Counted from the stretch's first letter, positions 7,565-16,129 are shown. The stretch: 64,000 bases of DNA from JBFLYC01 sp040756735 (GCA_040756735.1 JBFLYC010000004.1:62001-126000); one strand, 5' to 3'. The notes: generated by a model not told the origin, from the sequence alone. Numbers and translations: made by a program.

Positions 7565-9511
7565 ATGTGCGGTTATTGCGGAAAAATTTTGTGGGTAGAC
7601 CTTGATGCCGGCAGTTTCAAGGTTGAAAATGTTTCAGACCATGTATACAGGCAGGTCCTTGGCGGTTATGGCTTAGGGGTTAAGATTTTGTTGGAAAAGC
7701 AGCCCCAGGGCATAGATCCTTTAGGGCCGGATAATATTCTGGGTTTTTTGCCTGGGCTGCTGACTGGTACAGGCGCTTTCTTTTCTAGCAGGTATATGGT
7801 GGTTGGAAAATCTCCTTTAACTGGAGGTTGGGGAGATGCAAACAGCGGGGGCAGCTTTTCGCCTGAGATAAAAAAGTGCGGCTTTGACGGTATTTTCATC
7901 CGGGGGGCTGCCGCTGAGCCTGTTTATCTGTATGTTACTGGTGATAAGGTAGAGATCAGAGATGCCGGGCATTTATGGGGGCTGGATACGGTGCAGACTG
8001 AGGAACGCCTGGCTGTGGAATTAGGTTCTGGAATAAAGGTTGCATCTATAGGGCCGGCAGGAGAAAACCTTGCACTCATTGCAGGAATCATTAATGATAA
8101 AGGACGTGCAGCAGCAAGGTCCGGCTTGGGAGCCGTGATGGGGTCTAAGAAGCTGAAAGCCATTGTTCTTAATGGTTCTCACAAAATACCGGTCATTGAC
8201 CTAAAGGGCCTTAAGCATATAAACAAGTTAATTGCCGCGCCCATAAGAAAGGAAGCGAGCAGGTTGGAAAGAGTGGTTAGCGAAGCTGCACAGCAGTGGG
8301 CGCTTCCTCCGCTGTTAAGAAGGGGTTATAATTTCAAACCGACAGTCAAGATGATTGTGAGTTCCCTCAAAAAATATGGAACCGGGGCTGTTACAGCCGT
8401 TGCCGTAGAAAGCGGGGATGCTCCGGTTAAGAACTGGAACGGCATAGGCCTGCTGGATTTCCCCTGGAAGAGGTCCTGCAAAATAAGCGACAGAAAAACG
8501 GCAAAATACTTTATTAAAAGGTTCCACTGTGCCAATTGTCCCCTGGGATGTGGGGCTTATGTAAGTGTGAAGGGGAGCAAATATCAGACCAAAGAAGCTC
8601 ACAGGCCGGAATATGAGACTGCAGCGGTATTTGGCAGCAATTTGCTTATAGACAGCTACGAAGCCATCATCAAGATCAATGATAGATGCAACAGGCTTGG
8701 TCTTGATACCATATCAACAGGGAGCTGTGTAGCCTTTGCTGTGGAATGTTTTGAAAAAGGTCTTATCGGCCATGGGGATACCGGTGGCTTTAAGCTCAGC
8801 TGGGGAGACCCTGAAGGTGTGCTGCAGGTGATTGAGGATATAGCCTTTAGACGCGGCTTGGGGAATGTTTTGGCTGATGGGGTGGCAAGGGCTGCACAAT
8901 CAATTGGCGGCGGCAGTGAAGATTTTGCCATTCATGCCGGCGGGCAGGAGCTGCCCATGCATGACCCCAGGTTTCAGCCTTCTTATGGTCTTACCTATGT
9001 TGTCGATGCTACTCCAGGAAGACATACTGCCGGGGCTAACAACTATGTGGATCTGGGCGCCTCGCCGTTATTTGGGGCATATAAGCTGAATAAAGTAAAG
9101 AAATATGATTATCATGGAAAAGGTAAACTGCAGGCCTTTTTTAGTAAACAGTTTCAAGTCCTGAACTGTCTGGGGCTGTGCAATTTTTCAGGGTTTCTTG
9201 GTCCGCTGCCCTATGGAGACATGATAAGGGCAGCTGCGGGTTGGGAGGTATCGGATGATGAACTGCTGGATATAGGTGAAAGGGTACTAACTTTAAGGCA
9301 GCTGTTTAACCTGCGGGAGGGGGTGCTTCCCATGGGTTTTAGTTTACCTGACAGGGTATTAGGTAAACCACCTTTAAAAACAGGTCCTACCTCAGAGGTG
9401 ACAATTGACCTTGAAACCATGAGGCTTGATTACTACAAGGCTCTGGGCTGGAATGTGAAGGGGATGCCTGATAAGAGGCGCTGTGAACAATTAAATATTG
9501 AGGTTGACTAA
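7565..9511 (+). CDS. Aldehyde ferredoxin oxidoreductase (tungsten-dependent family)
   Basis: A complete AOR-family protein of 648 residues. It should oxidise an aldehyde to the acid and pass electrons to ferredoxin in the cytosol. Cluster cysteines C322, C325 and C329 lie in HCANCPLGC, and the fourth is in CLGLCNF near residue 540. The N-terminal tungstopterin domain shows MVVGKSPLTGGWGDANSGG, FGFDGIFIRG-like CGFDGIFIRG, and later DATPGRHTAGANN. ATG 7565 is preferred over the adjoining GTG 7562 because GGAGG (7551-7555) is 9 bases away. It is slightly longer than the archaeal AORs. The MoaD-like gene follows by 31 bases. Family certain, substrate unknown. Confidence 0.92.
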   Translation: MCGYCGKILWVDLDAGSFKVENVSDHVYRQVLGGYGLGVKILLEKQPQGIDPLGPDNILGFLPGLLTGTGAFFSSRYMVVGKSPLTGGWGDANSGGSFSPEIKKCGFDGIFIRGAAAEPVYLYVTGDKVEIRDAGHLWGLDTVQTEERLAVELGSGIKVASIGPAGENLALIAGIINDKGRAAARSGLGAVMGSKKLKAIVLNGSHKIPVIDLKGLKHINKLIAAPIRKEASRLERVVSEAAQQWALPPLLRRGYNFKPTVKMIVSSLKKYGTGAVTAVAVESGDAPVKNWNGIGLLDFPWKRSCKISDRKTAKYFIKRFHCANCPLGCGAYVSVKGSKYQTKEAHRPEYETAAVFGSNLLIDSYEAIIKINDRCNRLGLDTISTGSCVAFAVECFEKGLIGHGDTGGFKLSWGDPEGVLQVIEDIAFRRGLGNVLADGVARAAQSIGGGSEDFAIHAGGQELPMHDPRFQPSYGLTYVVDATPGRHTAGANNYVDLGASPLFGAYKLNKVKKYDYHGKGKLQAFFSKQFQVLNCLGLCNFSGFLGPLPYGDMIRAAAGWEVSDDELLDIGERVLTLRQLFNLREGVLPMGFSLPDRVLGKPPLKTGPTSEVTIDLETMRLDYYKALGWNVKGMPDKRRCEQLNIEVD

Positions 9512-9542
9512 GTTGGTAGTATAATTGTGATAGGATGGGTGA

Positions 9543-9812
9543 ATGTTTTTGGCAAAGTACTTCTATATCATAAGGAGCTATTCTCCTCAAGGGTCCATAT
9601 CGAAAAAAGGCATCATTGAGCATGGTGAAAATATTACTTTAGAAGAGGCCCTGCAGGAAATTACTAAAAAAGCAGGAGTAGACTTAAACCCTTTTCAAAG
9701 CAATGTGGTTTTACTGGTTAATGATAAGAGGGTTGATTGGAATGAAGAAATGAGCATGCAGCTAAAGGGAGGGGCCAGACTTATGTGGCTGACCCCTCCC
9801 TTTGGGGGTTGA
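9543..9812 (+). CDS. MoaD/ThiS-family ubiquitin-like protein
   Basis: 89 residues ending in PPFGG. The C-terminal Gly-Gly is the mark of MoaD/ThiS sulfur carriers, which are thiocarboxylated and donate sulfur for molybdopterin or similar products. The body (EALQEITKKAGVDL, VVLLVNDKRVDW, LKGGARLMWLTPP) fits the beta-grasp fold. Small MoaD-like genes are often found next to AOR genes, so it probably serves the tungsten-pterin cofactor of the neighbouring enzyme. The RBS is weak (AGGATGGGTG). It is the last gene of the cluster, ahead of a strong terminator. Confidence 0.85.
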   Translation: MFLAKYFYIIRSYSPQGSISKKGIIEHGENITLEEALQEITKKAGVDLNPFQSNVVLLVNDKRVDWNEEMSMQLKGGARLMWLTPPFGG

Positions 9813-9839
9813 GTAGTTATTAAAATTGCGAATAATATT

Positions 9840-9865
9840 ACTCCTGGGTTTCCAGGAGTTTTTTT
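9840..9865 (+). terminator. Rho-independent terminator ending the AOR cluster
   Basis: A perfect 8-bp stem ACTCCTGG/CCAGGAGT with a GTTT loop is followed at once by seven T residues. Confidence 0.93.
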
Positions 9866-9881
9866 GCATGTGTACTAATTG

Positions 9882-9910
9882 TTGTAATATGGTAAATTAT
9901 GAAGTATGAT
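9882..9910 (+). promoter_or_regulatory. Candidate promoter for the FIST/c-di-GMP pair
   Basis: TTGTAA (9882-9887), a 17-base spacer and TATGAT (9905-9910), about 80 bases before the FIST start codon. It is a fair match to sigma-A boxes in an AT-rich stretch. Confidence 0.5.
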
Positions 9911-9990
9911 AGAGAAAAATATTGAAAATTCACATAGAATATTGCTCAAATTGATCTCTCAAATTGAAATAGTTGTAGGAGGGACCAAGA

Positions 9991-11112
9991 ATGCAAGTTG
10001 GAGTTGGTTTCAGCACGGCACATAATCCATTTGATGCCGGTATTTATGCTGTTCATGAAGCGCTGCAGTACACCGAAGAGCCTAATTTAACTTTTTTATT
10101 CTGCACGGATAATTATGACCAATCAGCGCTGTTTCATACTGTGAAAAACCAGATTGGCAGGTCCATGCTTGTAGGGGCCTGTGTACCGGGTATCATCTCC
10201 CGGGAAGGAGTACACAGGCAGGGAGTTGGAGTATTAACCATTAAAGGTCTGGAAATTCAAGCTGTTACTGCCTTGGGACACATCACCTCAGACTCTTATA
10301 ATTCCGGATTTCAAACAGGCAACTGCCTCAAGGAAAGCGGCTTAAAAGATGGGACCATATTTGTTTTTCCAGACGGATTTGCTGCCAATATGTCCCACTT
10401 ATTACGCGGGTTGTACAATGCCTTAGGTTCGGAATTTAATTATATAGGCGGAGGTACTGGTGATAACCTTAGATTTCATAAAAGTTATCAGTTTTGGGAC
10501 CAGGGCTTCGGAAGCAATCATATTGCAGCAGCCCTTGTCAAGGGCATCGATTTTTATGCTGAATCGGGACATGGTTGGAAGCCCATAGGGGAGCCGATGG
10601 TGGTTACTAAAGCTGAAGGAAAAATAGTATACGAACTGGATGGGTATCCTGCCTTTGATAGATATTCTGAAGTTCTTGGTGGAATAGACAGAGAGAGTTT
10701 TGCTGAATACGGCATGAAATATCCTTTAAGCATTCCCAGTTTTAGCGGCGACTATCTTATCCGGGATCCTATTAATGTGCGCAGGGATAATAGTATTGAA
10801 TTTGTAACGGAAGTTCCCTTAAACACAGTGGTAACTCTAATGGAAGGAAGCATTGAGTCTTTAATTGACACTGCTAGAACAGTTGCTGCGCTTTCTGCTA
10901 AAAAAGCCCCTGTAATCCGAGTTGGTATGGTTTTTGATTGTATCTCCCGCTATTTACTCATGGGTGATGACTTCAAGAGAGAGATAGATGGAGTGCTTGG
11001 TGTTTTGCCCAGGGAGGCTGCATTCATAGGCGTGTTGACCTTTGGAGAGGTCTTTAACAGGCTGTCTGTACCATTATTTTACAATAAGACCATTGTTGTA
11101 GCTGTGGGGTGA
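9991..11112 (+). CDS. FIST-domain sensor protein
   Basis: A 373-residue soluble protein with FIST N (about 20-200) and FIST C (about 220-355) domains. Supporting segments are MLVGACVPGIISREGVHRQGVGVLTIKG, GTIFVFPDGFAANMSHLLRGL, YIGGGTGDNL and, in the C half, the ending that includes IGVLTFGEVF. FIST domains are proposed small-ligand (perhaps amino acid) sensors in signal transduction. No catalytic or transmembrane part is seen. RBS GTAGGAGGGACC precedes ATG 9991. The stop is 4 bases before the next start, so FIST and the PAS/GGDEF/HD-GYP protein are translationally linked and probably form one pathway. Confidence 0.88.
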   Translation: MQVGVGFSTAHNPFDAGIYAVHEALQYTEEPNLTFLFCTDNYDQSALFHTVKNQIGRSMLVGACVPGIISREGVHRQGVGVLTIKGLEIQAVTALGHITSDSYNSGFQTGNCLKESGLKDGTIFVFPDGFAANMSHLLRGLYNALGSEFNYIGGGTGDNLRFHKSYQFWDQGFGSNHIAAALVKGIDFYAESGHGWKPIGEPMVVTKAEGKIVYELDGYPAFDRYSEVLGGIDRESFAEYGMKYPLSIPSFSGDYLIRDPINVRRDNSIEFVTEVPLNTVVTLMEGSIESLIDTARTVAALSAKKAPVIRVGMVFDCISRYLLMGDDFKREIDGVLGVLPREAAFIGVLTFGEVFNRLSVPLFYNKTIVVAVG

Positions 11113-11116
11113 AATA

Positions 11117-13618
11117 ATGCAGCCAAGTACCTATGACGTAATGATGCTTTATGACATTGTATCCTTTGCTTATCCAAAGAGTTTTGATGAATTGTTTGAA
11201 CATGTTTTAGAAAAGTCTGTCAGACTGCTGGGGGTTAGCGGTCTGGCTTTGGCTGTCTTGCATCCTGGTCAGGAAAAGACTATTAGGTTTTGGGGATTCA
11301 GAAGCGAAGCTGAAGTGATGGAAATAATGGGTAAGGACCCATCACAGGTATTTACTTATAATCTGTCAGGCGGAAAAATGGGTTTTTTATTGTTTAAACA
11401 GGCTCATGTCTTATCCCATAAAGATAAGAGATTGTATAACATTTTTTCTCAGCGTATTGAAGACATAGTGCAAAGAAAATTGGCAGAACAGGAACTAAGG
11501 AAATCTGAGTACGAAAAAGCCACCATTCTTGATGGAATATCAACCTTAATAATATTTCAAAACCTTAATAATGATATATTATGGGTTAATCGAGCTGCAG
11601 CAGAATCAGTGGGCAAAGAACCTAAAAATTTGATAGGAAAAAAATGTTATGAAGTATGGCATCAGCGCTCAGAGCCCTGTGTAAAATGTCCTGTGATTAG
11701 AGCCATCAACAGTGGGATCATGGAGGAAAGCTATATAGTCTCTCACGACGGCAAACATTGGGATATTAAGGGCTATCCTGTAAAGGGCGAATCTGATCAA
11801 GTGGAAAGTGTAATTGAAGTGGCTGTGGATAATACAGCTTATTATAAGACCCAGAAGGCATTGGAATCATCCCAAAGGGCTTTAGAAACCATTTTTAATA
11901 ATATTAATGATGCTATATTTGTCTTTAGGCCTGATGGAGCCATTTTTGATGTAAATGAAAAAATGATGATGATGTTCGGTGTCAACAGTAAGAGCGAAGC
12001 CATTGCAAAGTCCTTTGCTAAAGACTATTCTTGTTCTCAAAATCCCATAGGCCAGCTGCCTGCCATATTCAAAAAAGTGATGAGAGGGAAGGGACAGGTC
12101 CTTGACTGGAGGGCAAGGCGCCCATCAGATGGAGTTGAATTTCAAGTGGAAATATATATGAACAAATTAGAATTATATGATGAAGAGTTGATTTTGGCAA
12201 CTGTAAGGGATATTACAGCAAGCAATCAAGATGAAAAGATGCTTAGAAACATGTTTGTTCACTCACCCATTGGCATGTATGTAGCTAGGAAGGGTACATT
12301 TTATGTGGTAAACCAGCAATTTGCAAATACCACCGGTTATTCACAGAACGATTTAGTTGACAGTGATTGCTCTAAATTGGTACACCCAAGTGATAGGCTG
12401 CAGGTTAAAAGGAATGCCTTGAAAATGCTCAAGGGACAGCAAACTATGCCTTATGAGTTTAGATTGATCAGCAAACAGGGTGAAATAAAGTGGGTGATGG
12501 AAACTGTAACGAGTATTAATTATCTGGGGAAGCGAGCAGTATTAGGTAGTGTGGTAGACATTACTGAAAGAAAGGCTGCTGAAAAAAAACTTCACTTTCT
12601 TAGTTTTCACGATAGTGTCACAGGTCTATATAACAGGGCCTTTTTTGAGGAAGAACTAAAAAGACTTGATGTTTCAAGAAACCTGCCTTTAAGTATTATC
12701 ATGGGTGATGTCAACGGATTGAAACTTGTTAATGATGCTTTCGGACATTACCAAGGCGACAAGATGTTGATGGAAGTTGCCAGGGCATTAAAGACGGCTT
12801 GTCGGAAAGAAGACATCATCTGCAGGTGGGGTGGGGACGAATTTGCAGTTTTGTTGCCAAAGACTGACAACAAGGCTGCGGAAGAGGTATGTTTGCGCAT
12901 TAAGCATACCTGCGGAAAAGCTCTAACTAACGAGATGCCACTGAGCATTTCCCTAGGAACTGCAACCAAAGTGCTTGCTGAGCAAAATTGCCAAGAGGTA
13001 ATCAAACAGGCCGAAGACAGGATGTATCACAACAAATTGTTAGAAAGCAAAAGTTATATTAATTCAATTATCTCATCTCTGCAGACGTCGTTGGCCCAGA
13101 AGACAAGTGAGACAGAAGAACATGCTCGCCGCATGAAAAAATATGCATTAAAAGTTGGCAAAGCCCTTGATTTGTCAGCTGATGCTTTAGATGAGCTTTA
13201 TTTGTTAGCTGCACTCCACGATATTGGTAAAATAGCTATACCGGAAACGATTATTAACAGCAAGAGAAAATTAAGCAATCATGAGTTGGAGGTATTGAAT
13301 AAACACTGTGAAATTGGCTCTAGGATAGCTCAAGCTTCTCCCGAACTAGCACACATTGCCAAGGGAATCTTATCCCATCATGAGTACTGGGATGGGACAG
13401 GGTACCCCCAGGGCCTTAAAGGAGAAGATATTCCTCTCCTGGCAAGGATAATAGCCATTGTTGATGCATATGATGTAATGACTAATGGGCAGGTATACAA
13501 AAAGCCTATCAGTGGTGAAGATGCTGTAAAAGAGCTGATAAAAGGCGCCGGAAAGCAGTTTGACCCAGATTTGGTAAAGGTGTTCATCAAGATATTAGAT
13601 GAAGAAAACTTGGATTAA
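11117..13618 (+). CDS. PAS-PAS-PAS-GGDEF-HD-GYP cyclic-di-GMP protein
   Basis: 833 residues, no clear membrane segment. After an unassigned N-terminal 120 residues come three PAS-like domains (about 130-245, 255-365, 370-495; the first has an EPCVKCP cysteine pair), a GGDEF domain and a C-terminal HD-GYP domain. The cyclase motif GGDEF is intact at 572-576, and an inhibitory-site RKED lies five residues before it. The phosphodiesterase motif is intact too: HDIGK from H701 and GYP at 762-764 within HHEYWDGTGYP. Both synthesis and hydrolysis of c-di-GMP are thus possible; PAS input or the FIST partner may choose between them. Stop codon is directly before the convergent fetB gene. Confidence 0.92.
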   Translation: MQPSTYDVMMLYDIVSFAYPKSFDELFEHVLEKSVRLLGVSGLALAVLHPGQEKTIRFWGFRSEAEVMEIMGKDPSQVFTYNLSGGKMGFLLFKQAHVLSHKDKRLYNIFSQRIEDIVQRKLAEQELRKSEYEKATILDGISTLIIFQNLNNDILWVNRAAAESVGKEPKNLIGKKCYEVWHQRSEPCVKCPVIRAINSGIMEESYIVSHDGKHWDIKGYPVKGESDQVESVIEVAVDNTAYYKTQKALESSQRALETIFNNINDAIFVFRPDGAIFDVNEKMMMMFGVNSKSEAIAKSFAKDYSCSQNPIGQLPAIFKKVMRGKGQVLDWRARRPSDGVEFQVEIYMNKLELYDEELILATVRDITASNQDEKMLRNMFVHSPIGMYVARKGTFYVVNQQFANTTGYSQNDLVDSDCSKLVHPSDRLQVKRNALKMLKGQQTMPYEFRLISKQGEIKWVMETVTSINYLGKRAVLGSVVDITERKAAEKKLHFLSFHDSVTGLYNRAFFEEELKRLDVSRNLPLSIIMGDVNGLKLVNDAFGHYQGDKMLMEVARALKTACRKEDIICRWGGDEFAVLLPKTDNKAAEEVCLRIKHTCGKALTNEMPLSISLGTATKVLAEQNCQEVIKQAEDRMYHNKLLESKSYINSIISSLQTSLAQKTSETEEHARRMKKYALKVGKALDLSADALDELYLLAALHDIGKIAIPETIINSKRKLSNHELEVLNKHCEIGSRIAQASPELAHIAKGILSHHEYWDGTGYPQGLKGEDIPLLARIIAIVDAYDVMTNGQVYKKPISGEDAVKELIKGAGKQFDPDLVKVFIKILDEENLD

Positions 13619-13621
13619 AGC

Positions 13622-14401
13622 TTAGATTAATTGTGCCTGCTTGTTAAAGAAAGTCCTGTAGCCAAGCTGCACCAGGATAAATACCGATAGGCCCACACTG
13701 CCGACTATGGCAAGCATAATGGCAATCTGGTAGCTAATGGCCGTATTTGGAGATATGCCCGAAAGAATTTGACCGGTCATCAATCCTGGGAGAAAGACAA
13801 TGCCCATGCCCATCATGGAGTTGATGGAGGGTAAGATGGCTGCGTTGTATGCCTCATGGACAATCTCTTTGGCGGCCGAAGCCGGGGTGGCGCCCAGGGC
13901 CAGGGTTCCTTCAATGAGTTCGCGACGTGTGGTCATTCCGTGAATCAAGCGTTCTGCCCCTAAAGAGATGCCTGACATGGAATTGCCGATAACCATGCCT
14001 GCAATGGGAATAAAATAGCGGGCATCCCACCAGGGTTTGATGGCTACAATGACCAGGAGAAAATAAAAAATAGCAGAGCATGTGCCAAAGACAATGGAAA
14101 GGGCGATAACCCTTTTCATAGCTTTTTTTATGGGTATTTTTAATCTTGCAAAAACATTATAGACTGCAAAGGCGAGCATCACTCCCAGGGCAAGTAATGT
14201 AAAAAGCATATTCTGGTTGCCGAAGATGTATTCAAGAACATAGCCGACGATGATTAACTGGATGGTCATACGAAAGGTTGCAATTACAAGCTCTCTTTCT
14301 TTATTAATTTTCCAATAACCAAAAATGAGCAAGAGGATTAACCAGAAAAGATATGCCAATACCATTCGTCCAAAACTTATTTCAATTACTTGAGCTTCCA
14401 T
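13622..14401 (-). CDS. fetB: Iron export ABC transporter permease (FetB/UPF0014 family)
   Basis: 259 residues, almost wholly hydrophobic, with about seven membrane helices. Segments such as PIAGMVIGNSMSGISLGAERL, EGTLALGATPASAAKEIV and FLPGLMTGQILSG are characteristic of the FetB/YbbM family. It pairs with the ATPase encoded just upstream on the same strand, overlapping by 20 bases. The pair is known in E. coli to export iron and protect against oxidative stress; that role here is inferred. It converges with the c-di-GMP gene, only 3 bases apart. Confidence 0.88.
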   Translation of the reverse strand: MEAQVIEISFGRMVLAYLFWLILLLIFGYWKINKERELVIATFRMTIQLIIVGYVLEYIFGNQNMLFTLLALGVMLAFAVYNVFARLKIPIKKAMKRVIALSIVFGTCSAIFYFLLVIVAIKPWWDARYFIPIAGMVIGNSMSGISLGAERLIHGMTTRRELIEGTLALGATPASAAKEIVHEAYNAAILPSINSMMGMGIVFLPGLMTGQILSGISPNTAISYQIAIMLAIVGSVGLSVFILVQLGYRTFFNKQAQLI

Positions 14402-15083
14402 TTATATTCTCCTTTTTTGCAGTTACTTTATCTCTACCAAAATAAATTAAGTATTCGGCATGGTCTTTAGCCAACTGCCCAGAGTGAGTAATCATTATTA
14501 ATTCTTTACCTTTATCCTTGACGTGTTTGGATAGTCGGCTAATGATAAGTTCCTGGGTGTTTTCATCCAAGGCTGCGGAAGGTTCATCCAGGAGAAATAC
14601 TTGCGGGTCCATAAGTATCAGGCGGCCTAAACAGATACGTTGCTTTTCACCGCCAGAGAGGGTTGCAGCATCTCCATGAAGTGCAAGTTTTTCTAGCTCA
14701 AGGAACTGCAGTGTTTCCAGGAGTTTATTTTCTGGGGCGGGTGTTCTTCCTGTGATTTCCAGGCCGAAGTTTAGATTATATTGTACTGTTCCAGGATAGA
14801 TAACGGGTGACTGCATGAGCATGACTACTTTTTGTCTGAGGACCAGGGAATCTATGGCAGAGAGAGGTTGACCCATATAATATATCTCTCCTGTATCGGG
14901 GCTTATCAGCTTGTTTAGCAGACGCAGGAAGGTACTCTTACCGGCCCCGCTTTCTCCAAGAATGCAGGTTACTTTGCCCTGTGGAATGTCCAGGGTCTCA
15001 ATATCCAAAATGTTTTTATATTTTACTTGCTCTATTAAAAATAACGGTTCGCTTATACTATATTCCTCATAAATTTTTTTCAT
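14382..15083 (-). CDS. fetA: ABC transporter ATP-binding protein (FetA-like)
   Basis: A 233-residue ABC ATPase with Walker A GESGAGKST (about 43-51), signature LSGGEKQR, Walker B VFLLDEPSA and switch histidine ITHSGQ. It energises the FetB permease at the membrane. Its gene overlaps padR by 17 bases and fetB by 20, so the three are read as one minus-strand operon. FetA is assigned mainly from its FetB partner; taken alone it is a generic ABC ATPase. Confidence 0.85.
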   Translation of the reverse strand: MKKIYEEYSISEPLFLIEQVKYKNILDIETLDIPQGKVTCILGESGAGKSTFLRLLNKLISPDTGEIYYMGQPLSAIDSLVLRQKVVMLMQSPVIYPGTVQYNLNFGLEITGRTPAPENKLLETLQFLELEKLALHGDAATLSGGEKQRICLGRLILMDPQVFLLDEPSAALDENTQELIISRLSKHVKDKGKELIMITHSGQLAKDHAEYLIYFGRDKVTAKKENINGSSSN

Positions 15084-15426
15084 CTTTTGTCAACTCCCTG
15101 GCTAATTCTAAAGACTTTGCTGTTGCCTGTTGAAGGACTTCTTTGCCAAGCTCAGTTATGTGATAATATTTACGCTGTTTGCCATCAACAATGCTCAACG
15201 AAAAATGCAAAAGTCCCTGGGCTGTCATATTGTGCAGAATGGGATACAGGGTTCCCGGACTTATTTCGTAGCCATGTTCTTTTAATTCATGCATCATCCA
15301 CTGGCCGTAAAAGGGTTCTTTGTTTGCATGGTAAAGTATATGGGTGTGGATAAATCCTAAGAACAATTTGCGCAGGACAGGATTTTCTTTCTTCAAGGGT
15401 GCACTTCCTCTATAATTGGGGAACAT
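15067..15426 (-). CDS. PadR-family transcriptional regulator
   Basis: A winged-helix regulator of up to 119 residues. The core FLGFIHTHILYHANKEPFYGQWMMHEL, SPGTLYPILHNMTAQGLL and RKYYHITELGKEVL is typical of PadR. The ATG at 15426 gives an unusual N-terminus (MFPNYRGSAPL). A TTG at 15396, with GAGGAAG upstream in the transcript, would give 109 residues beginning LKKENPVLRK and may be the true start. It is first in the padR-fetA-fetB operon and probably represses its own promoter through the palindrome at 15455-15464. Confidence 0.88.
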   Translation of the reverse strand: MFPNYRGSAPLKKENPVLRKLFLGFIHTHILYHANKEPFYGQWMMHELKEHGYEISPGTLYPILHNMTAQGLLHFSLSIVDGKQRKYYHITELGKEVLQQATAKSLELARELTKDEKNL

Positions 15427-15454
15427 TCAAGGTGAATGTCCTTTATTACGAATA

Positions 15455-15500
15455 ACGATATCGTATTTAGATAATAACACTTTTTATACTCTTTTGTCAA
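15455..15500 (-). promoter_or_regulatory. Promoter and operator-like palindrome of padR-fetA-fetB
   Basis: On the minus strand, TTGACA (15500-15495), an 18-base spacer and TATTAT (15476-15471) form a strong sigma-A promoter. The perfect palindrome ACGATATCGT (15455-15464) lies 6 bases past the -10 box, at the expected start of transcription, and sits where a repressor such as PadR would block it. Confidence 0.75.
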
Positions 15501-15631
15501 ATGTGAATTAATAAGGAATAAAAGAAATAGGGTAAATTAAAAGGATATTGATATTTCTTGGTTTCTTTGTTATTCTTATTTCAGGGTTACTTTTTGTGTT
15601 ATTTGCATATACTATAAAGGAGTTGATGTAA

Positions 15632-16000
15632 GTGATTAGCAATACATTGGAGCGTGGATGTATGGATAGAAAAATTATTAGCGTTTCACAGAAACGACAA
15701 ATTACTATACCTTTAAAATTTTTTAAGCAGTTGCAGTTGCAAAAGGAGGTTGAATGTTTTATTCGGGATGGTGCTTTGGTGATACGTCCAATACATCAGG
15801 GCCAAGGGGAATTTTCTGTTGAAATACTAAGGGATCTAGTGGCCCAAGGTTATTCCGGAGAAGAATTGGTACGCCGCTTTGAACTTGAGAGCAAGAACAT
15901 CCGTAAGGCTATCAGCGCCATGCTTGAAGAGGCTGAACAAATTGCCTCAGGTGAAAAATCTGCTGCAACCTTTAATGATGTGTTTGGTTCGGAGGGCTAA
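15632..16000 (+). CDS. AbrB/MazE-type antitoxin-like DNA-binding protein
   Basis: 122 residues from a GTG with AAAGGAG 9 bases upstream; ATG 15662 is another possible start. The region VSQKRQITIPLKFFKQLQL...CFIRDGALVIRP is a SpoVT-AbrB swapped-hairpin DNA-binding domain, and the C-terminal half (EILRDLVAQGYSGEELVRRFE) is an acidic helical tail typical of antitoxins that pair with RelE/ParE-like toxins. The next gene is a ruined toxin, so this antitoxin is now an orphan. It may have been kept as a regulator or for protection against related toxins. Confidence 0.78.
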   Translation: MISNTLERGCMDRKIISVSQKRQITIPLKFFKQLQLQKEVECFIRDGALVIRPIHQGQGEFSVEILRDLVAQGYSGEELVRRFELESKNIRKAISAMLEEAEQIASGEKSAATFNDVFGSEG

Positions 16001-16002
16001 AC

Positions 16003-16129
16003 ATGTATGAGTTGTTATTCAGCCCTGCTGCTGAACGCTATCGAAATTGAGGGTAGAAAAGTAGTTGTTCTTTTGGCAGGAACACGGGAAAACTTCTACC
16101 AGGAACTGAAGCGCTTTATCAAAAAATAA
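16003..16129 (+). pseudogene. Remnant of RelE/ParE-like toxin gene
   Basis: Two bases after the antitoxin stop, an ATG opens a 15-residue reading (MYELLFSPAAERYRN) that hits TGA at 16050. In another frame the next stretch reads KVVVLLAGTRENFYQELKRF and stops at 16129. That is the C-terminal signature of RelE-like toxins (family form roughly AGTRENFYEELKRY). The middle, about 60-70 residues in a normal toxin, is deleted and the frame is shifted, so no toxin can be made. Assignment rests on those two end motifs and the antitoxin-toxin order. Confidence 0.75.
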
